A stretch of DNA of 64,000 nt from Asterella californica. Taxonomy: Eukaryota > Streptophyta > Marchantiopsida > Marchantiales > Aytoniaceae. The DNA lies in contig JAYKYS010000014.1 in assembly GCA_036924285.1 (NCBI GenBank), positions 2,852,001-2,916,000 of the forward strand, written 5' to 3'. The position numbers and the translations under genes are program-made. This document shows, piece after piece, positions 61,681-64,000 of this stretch. The first letter of the stretch is position 1, and the number at the start of each line of letters is the position of its first letter. The notes beneath the pieces are model-generated. The model searched no databases, was not told the DNA's origin, and worked only from the letters and a program-made list of their open reading frames with translations.

Positions 61681-63131
61681 ATCTCCGTGAATTTCCATCA
61701 TCTCCCCCACGACCTAGGGGGAGGATGGGGTTCAGTCCTCGAGCAACACTGCGCGGTTACATTTCTCTCGGTGCGCAGGCTATCAATCGGTCGATAACAC
61801 CCCAGCAGTCAAGAGCATCTAGCCCCATGGTGAATAAGCGAATAAAGCGGGCGGTAATGCCTCTTGGTGAATAAGTGAGAATAAGGGCCATGCCATGTCT
61901 TTCTTGATCACGTGCGGCGTCACGTTACATGTTTGCAACACGTTTGGACCTCGGACACGGTTACTTGTCACTGCTACACCTCAATCTTTGAACTCGTGAA
62001 TCGAATGTTTCCGCTATGCTGACAGAAAGAAGCGCCAACGCGTCACCTCCTTTGCACTCACGAAGGCAACGACACGCGCAACTCTAATGGTCTCGCAGTC
62101 TTGTCAAGAGCCACATGTTTTGCTTACGGGTTTCAGACCTCCACCTCATAACAGGCGACGTGGAATTGATCCTGTAACCTCACGGGACGAGAGGAGCGGG
62201 GTACCTATCAAGGTACCTGCATGCAAGTTACAACACTTCCTGGAATGCAGTCTCTTGCCCTAAGTATCCTCCTCCATGGTCGTTCAAAATACAAAGCCTT
62301 GTAGGCAGGACAGAGCGAAGGAGCTCTGCAGTTGTACCTTTCAACAATCTTCAGATAGGATCTTATGGGCAAGAGCGACCAAAAAGGTCATGCGAATCTC
62401 TTAGTCCAGCAGTGCAAAGGCCTCCTACACAGGTCTCCTTTGGAAGCTGTTCAAGTAAACCTTCGTCCCTTTGATCGCCTCGGTGACTTGGATTTAACCA
62501 GATTTCGCCTCCAATCCAGCGTTCTCAGTCTTTTGTCTGAATGTAAGGAACTCCACGAATATCTTGAAAATTCAGGCGTACTTTCAGAATCAATTTCCTG
62601 TATTTTACTAGAAAATTGTGGTTAAAGTTTGGAATATCCGCAGTCTCTTGCCATAAGACATCGAACTCCTTAGAATGAAAATTCTTCTGAGCTTCCTCGT
62701 TTATATGGCGAGCTGCCCTTTCCGAAACACATTCATTTGTAGGGATACAAACAGCCAGCAGTTTGCGAGGATATCATCTCAACTGCTGCATGTCCTCTGT
62801 GCCCGTAACGGATATCTTATCTGAGTTACGTAGAATCAGAATTCCACTAGCTAAGCGGTGTAGGAAAGTTGAGAAAGAAGCAAGAAGAGAGGAGCAAGCG
62901 AGCAAGAGAACTTCCCAGCATGAGTGGTAGACGCAATGAGGACAACTACCATGCAAAGAGGAGTGGAGAATTAACAGATTTGGATGTGTTGCTTCCATCT
63001 AGAAGAGACAGTTCAGCTTGTTCATCCAACTATTGAGTCCTTCAATGTGAATTTCCTGAGTTAGCTTGAGGTCCACAACTGAGAAATGAGTACATGATCT
63101 GTAGCAAAATGATATGATGGCAAAGGCATTA
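61681..63131 (+). other. Upstream region of the SYP7 gene, with an unidentified ORF
   Basis: An 86-codon plus-strand ORF at 62365-62625 has protein-like composition (RPFDRLGDLDLTRFRLQSSV, LLSECKELHEYLENSGVL). It might be an exon of an unknown gene or part of a long 5' leader. I do not recognise it. Otherwise nothing is seen. Confidence 0.3.
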
Positions 63132-63152
63132 ATGAAACATGAGCGTTACTGA
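63132..63152 (+). promoter_or_regulatory. Short uORF overlapping the SYP7 start
   Basis: ATG at 63132 opens a six-codon reading that ends in TGA at 63150-63152. It overlaps the SYP7 start codon at 63139 in another frame. If this ATG is in the mRNA it would reduce initiation at the main start. Confidence 0.4.
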
Positions 63153-63294
63153 CTTGCTTACGCGAGCGGAAACCCTATGCAAGAAGTATGAGAAGTATGA
63201 TGGAGACAAAAGAGACGATGCTACTGTGTATAAAAACGATCGATTCATGCAGCTGTACACAACTCTTCAAGCCGACATTGAGGCTGCTATGCAA
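63139..63294 (+). CDS. SYP7: SYP7-type syntaxin (Qc-SNARE), first exon only
   Basis: The exon encodes 52 residues, MSVTDLLTRAETLCKKYEKYD onward to QADIEAAMQ, and ends at a GTAAGC donor. It matches the N-terminal exon of the plant-specific SYP71-73 syntaxins, where the same helix and a similar exon end after the IET/IEA segment occur. These Qc-SNAREs act in ER and plasma-membrane fusion and at the cell plate. The remaining exons (Habc-like region, SNARE motif, tail anchor) are not found in the 700 bases left. Either the first intron is long and they lie outside the window, or the locus is truncated. Confidence 0.72.
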
Positions 63295-64000
63295 GTAAGC
63301 TATTGCTAACCCTGCCATATAAGAATCCAGGGAGAAAATCAGTCAGATCTTAAAACTTCTCATTCAAAATATTTTTTCTTATACACCAATAAGATGATTT
63401 TAAAGAAGCTAACCACCATAAGCACGTACTTGAAACTATAGTCTGATATCAACACTCATGATTACTTCCAGCAGTGAATGTATCCGAGATGCACTCTCAG
63501 TAGCCAATAGTGAGGTCATCCATGAGCAGAAGTATATCAGCTAAATATGTATCACATATATGCCTTCGTCACATTGTCGGGTTGTTTTGGCATCAATCGA
63601 TTGACATTTTGATTTCTGTCACAATAGCAGTAGATCCTTCCTCTCAGTTTCCAAAATTGATCAAATTGCAATTGCAAATTGTACATGAGTGTCTTGCTTT
63701 ACTTGAGGACATTGAGTGTTTAGCTTCAAGCCTTCAAAGCAAGCAAACTCAGGTTTTGTGTGCAGAGTCAAACAAGAATCAACAAATATTGTTAACCAAA
63801 TGATCAATATTTCCAATGATGTTAAGGATAATTAAATATTGTCGACCATCTGAAAGTAAACCTTATGCAGGGATTCCGTGTAGAATACGGAAGAGATATC
63901 AAACTCAGGCGACTCACATATTTGAAGTTTTTGATCCTTTGATGTGTTTAATTTTTACAAGTTATGTGATCGGTTTGCAACAGCAACTGTAAGGCTCTTA
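63295..64000 (+). other. Probable first intron of SYP7, with an unidentified exon-like stretch
   Basis: The stretch at about 63646-63752 is flanked by a pyrimidine-rich ctctcag and a cag|gtttt. It encodes a Leu-rich helix (FPKLIKLQLQIVHECLALLE) that is not part of known SYP7 proteins. It could be an alternative exon, a piece of another gene or chance. The rest is AT-rich intron-like sequence. Confidence 0.3.

Noticed and set aside
1..64000. CRISPR array, bacterial operon or phage
   Set aside because: The spliced genes, LTR elements and SINE are eukaryotic, and no short regularly spaced repeat of CRISPR type is seen.

Overview
The window looks like nuclear DNA of a streptophyte (land plant or charophyte-grade alga). 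The evidence is spliced genes with GT-AG introns of roughly 60-1100 bp, a plant-type KIN7 kinesin, a PPR-SMR protein, an ADCK2-like ABC1 kinase and a SYP7-type syntaxin. About half the window is transposable-element sequence. I cannot fix the species. A non-seed lineage is an inference: the only retroelements I know of in green lineages that carry cytosine methyltransferases are those reported from charophytes.

Layout. 1-3302: a scrambled relic of a methyltransferase-bearing retroelement, ending in an LTR. 5528-18625 (minus): a long multi-exon kinesin gene. The motor is at the right end, coiled-coil exons follow, and a second block of phase-compatible exons (9300-5528) probably forms its C-terminus. 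23629-26391 (minus): a four-exon ABC1/ADCK2-like kinase. 26.4-32.1 kb: AT-rich intergenic DNA with a tRNA-derived SINE. 32.1-55.9 kb: a nested stack of retroelements. 58019-59899 (minus): a two-exon PPR-SMR gene. 63139-63294 (plus): the first exon of a SYP7 syntaxin that runs off the window or into a long intron.

The main discovery is in the stack. A Ty3/gypsy-type element on the minus strand encodes Gag (two CCHC knuckles), an aspartic protease and a DNMT3/DRM-like cytosine-5 DNA methyltransferase domain (motifs I, IV, VI, VIII and X in canonical order). Reverse transcriptase, RNase H and integrase follow, and a PHD finger sits where chromoviruses carry a chromodomain. One element thus carries a putative methylation writer and a putative chromatin reader. 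The copy is dead: in-frame stops lie in Gag, DNMT, RT, RNase H and integrase. Most can be explained as C-to-T or G-to-A changes, the kind expected from methyl-cytosine deamination.

Two later insertions broke it. A 5.9-kb coiled-coil-coding element (about 45.05-50.94 kb) splits the methyltransferase between its penultimate region and motif X. A young 8.7-kb non-autonomous element (32524-41262) sits in its 3' LTR. That element has three 2-kb LTRs, an intact Gag-only ORF and a 4-bp target duplication. The left-end relic shares integrase, methyltransferase, coiled-coil and LTR pieces with this stack, so the family has been in this genome more than once.
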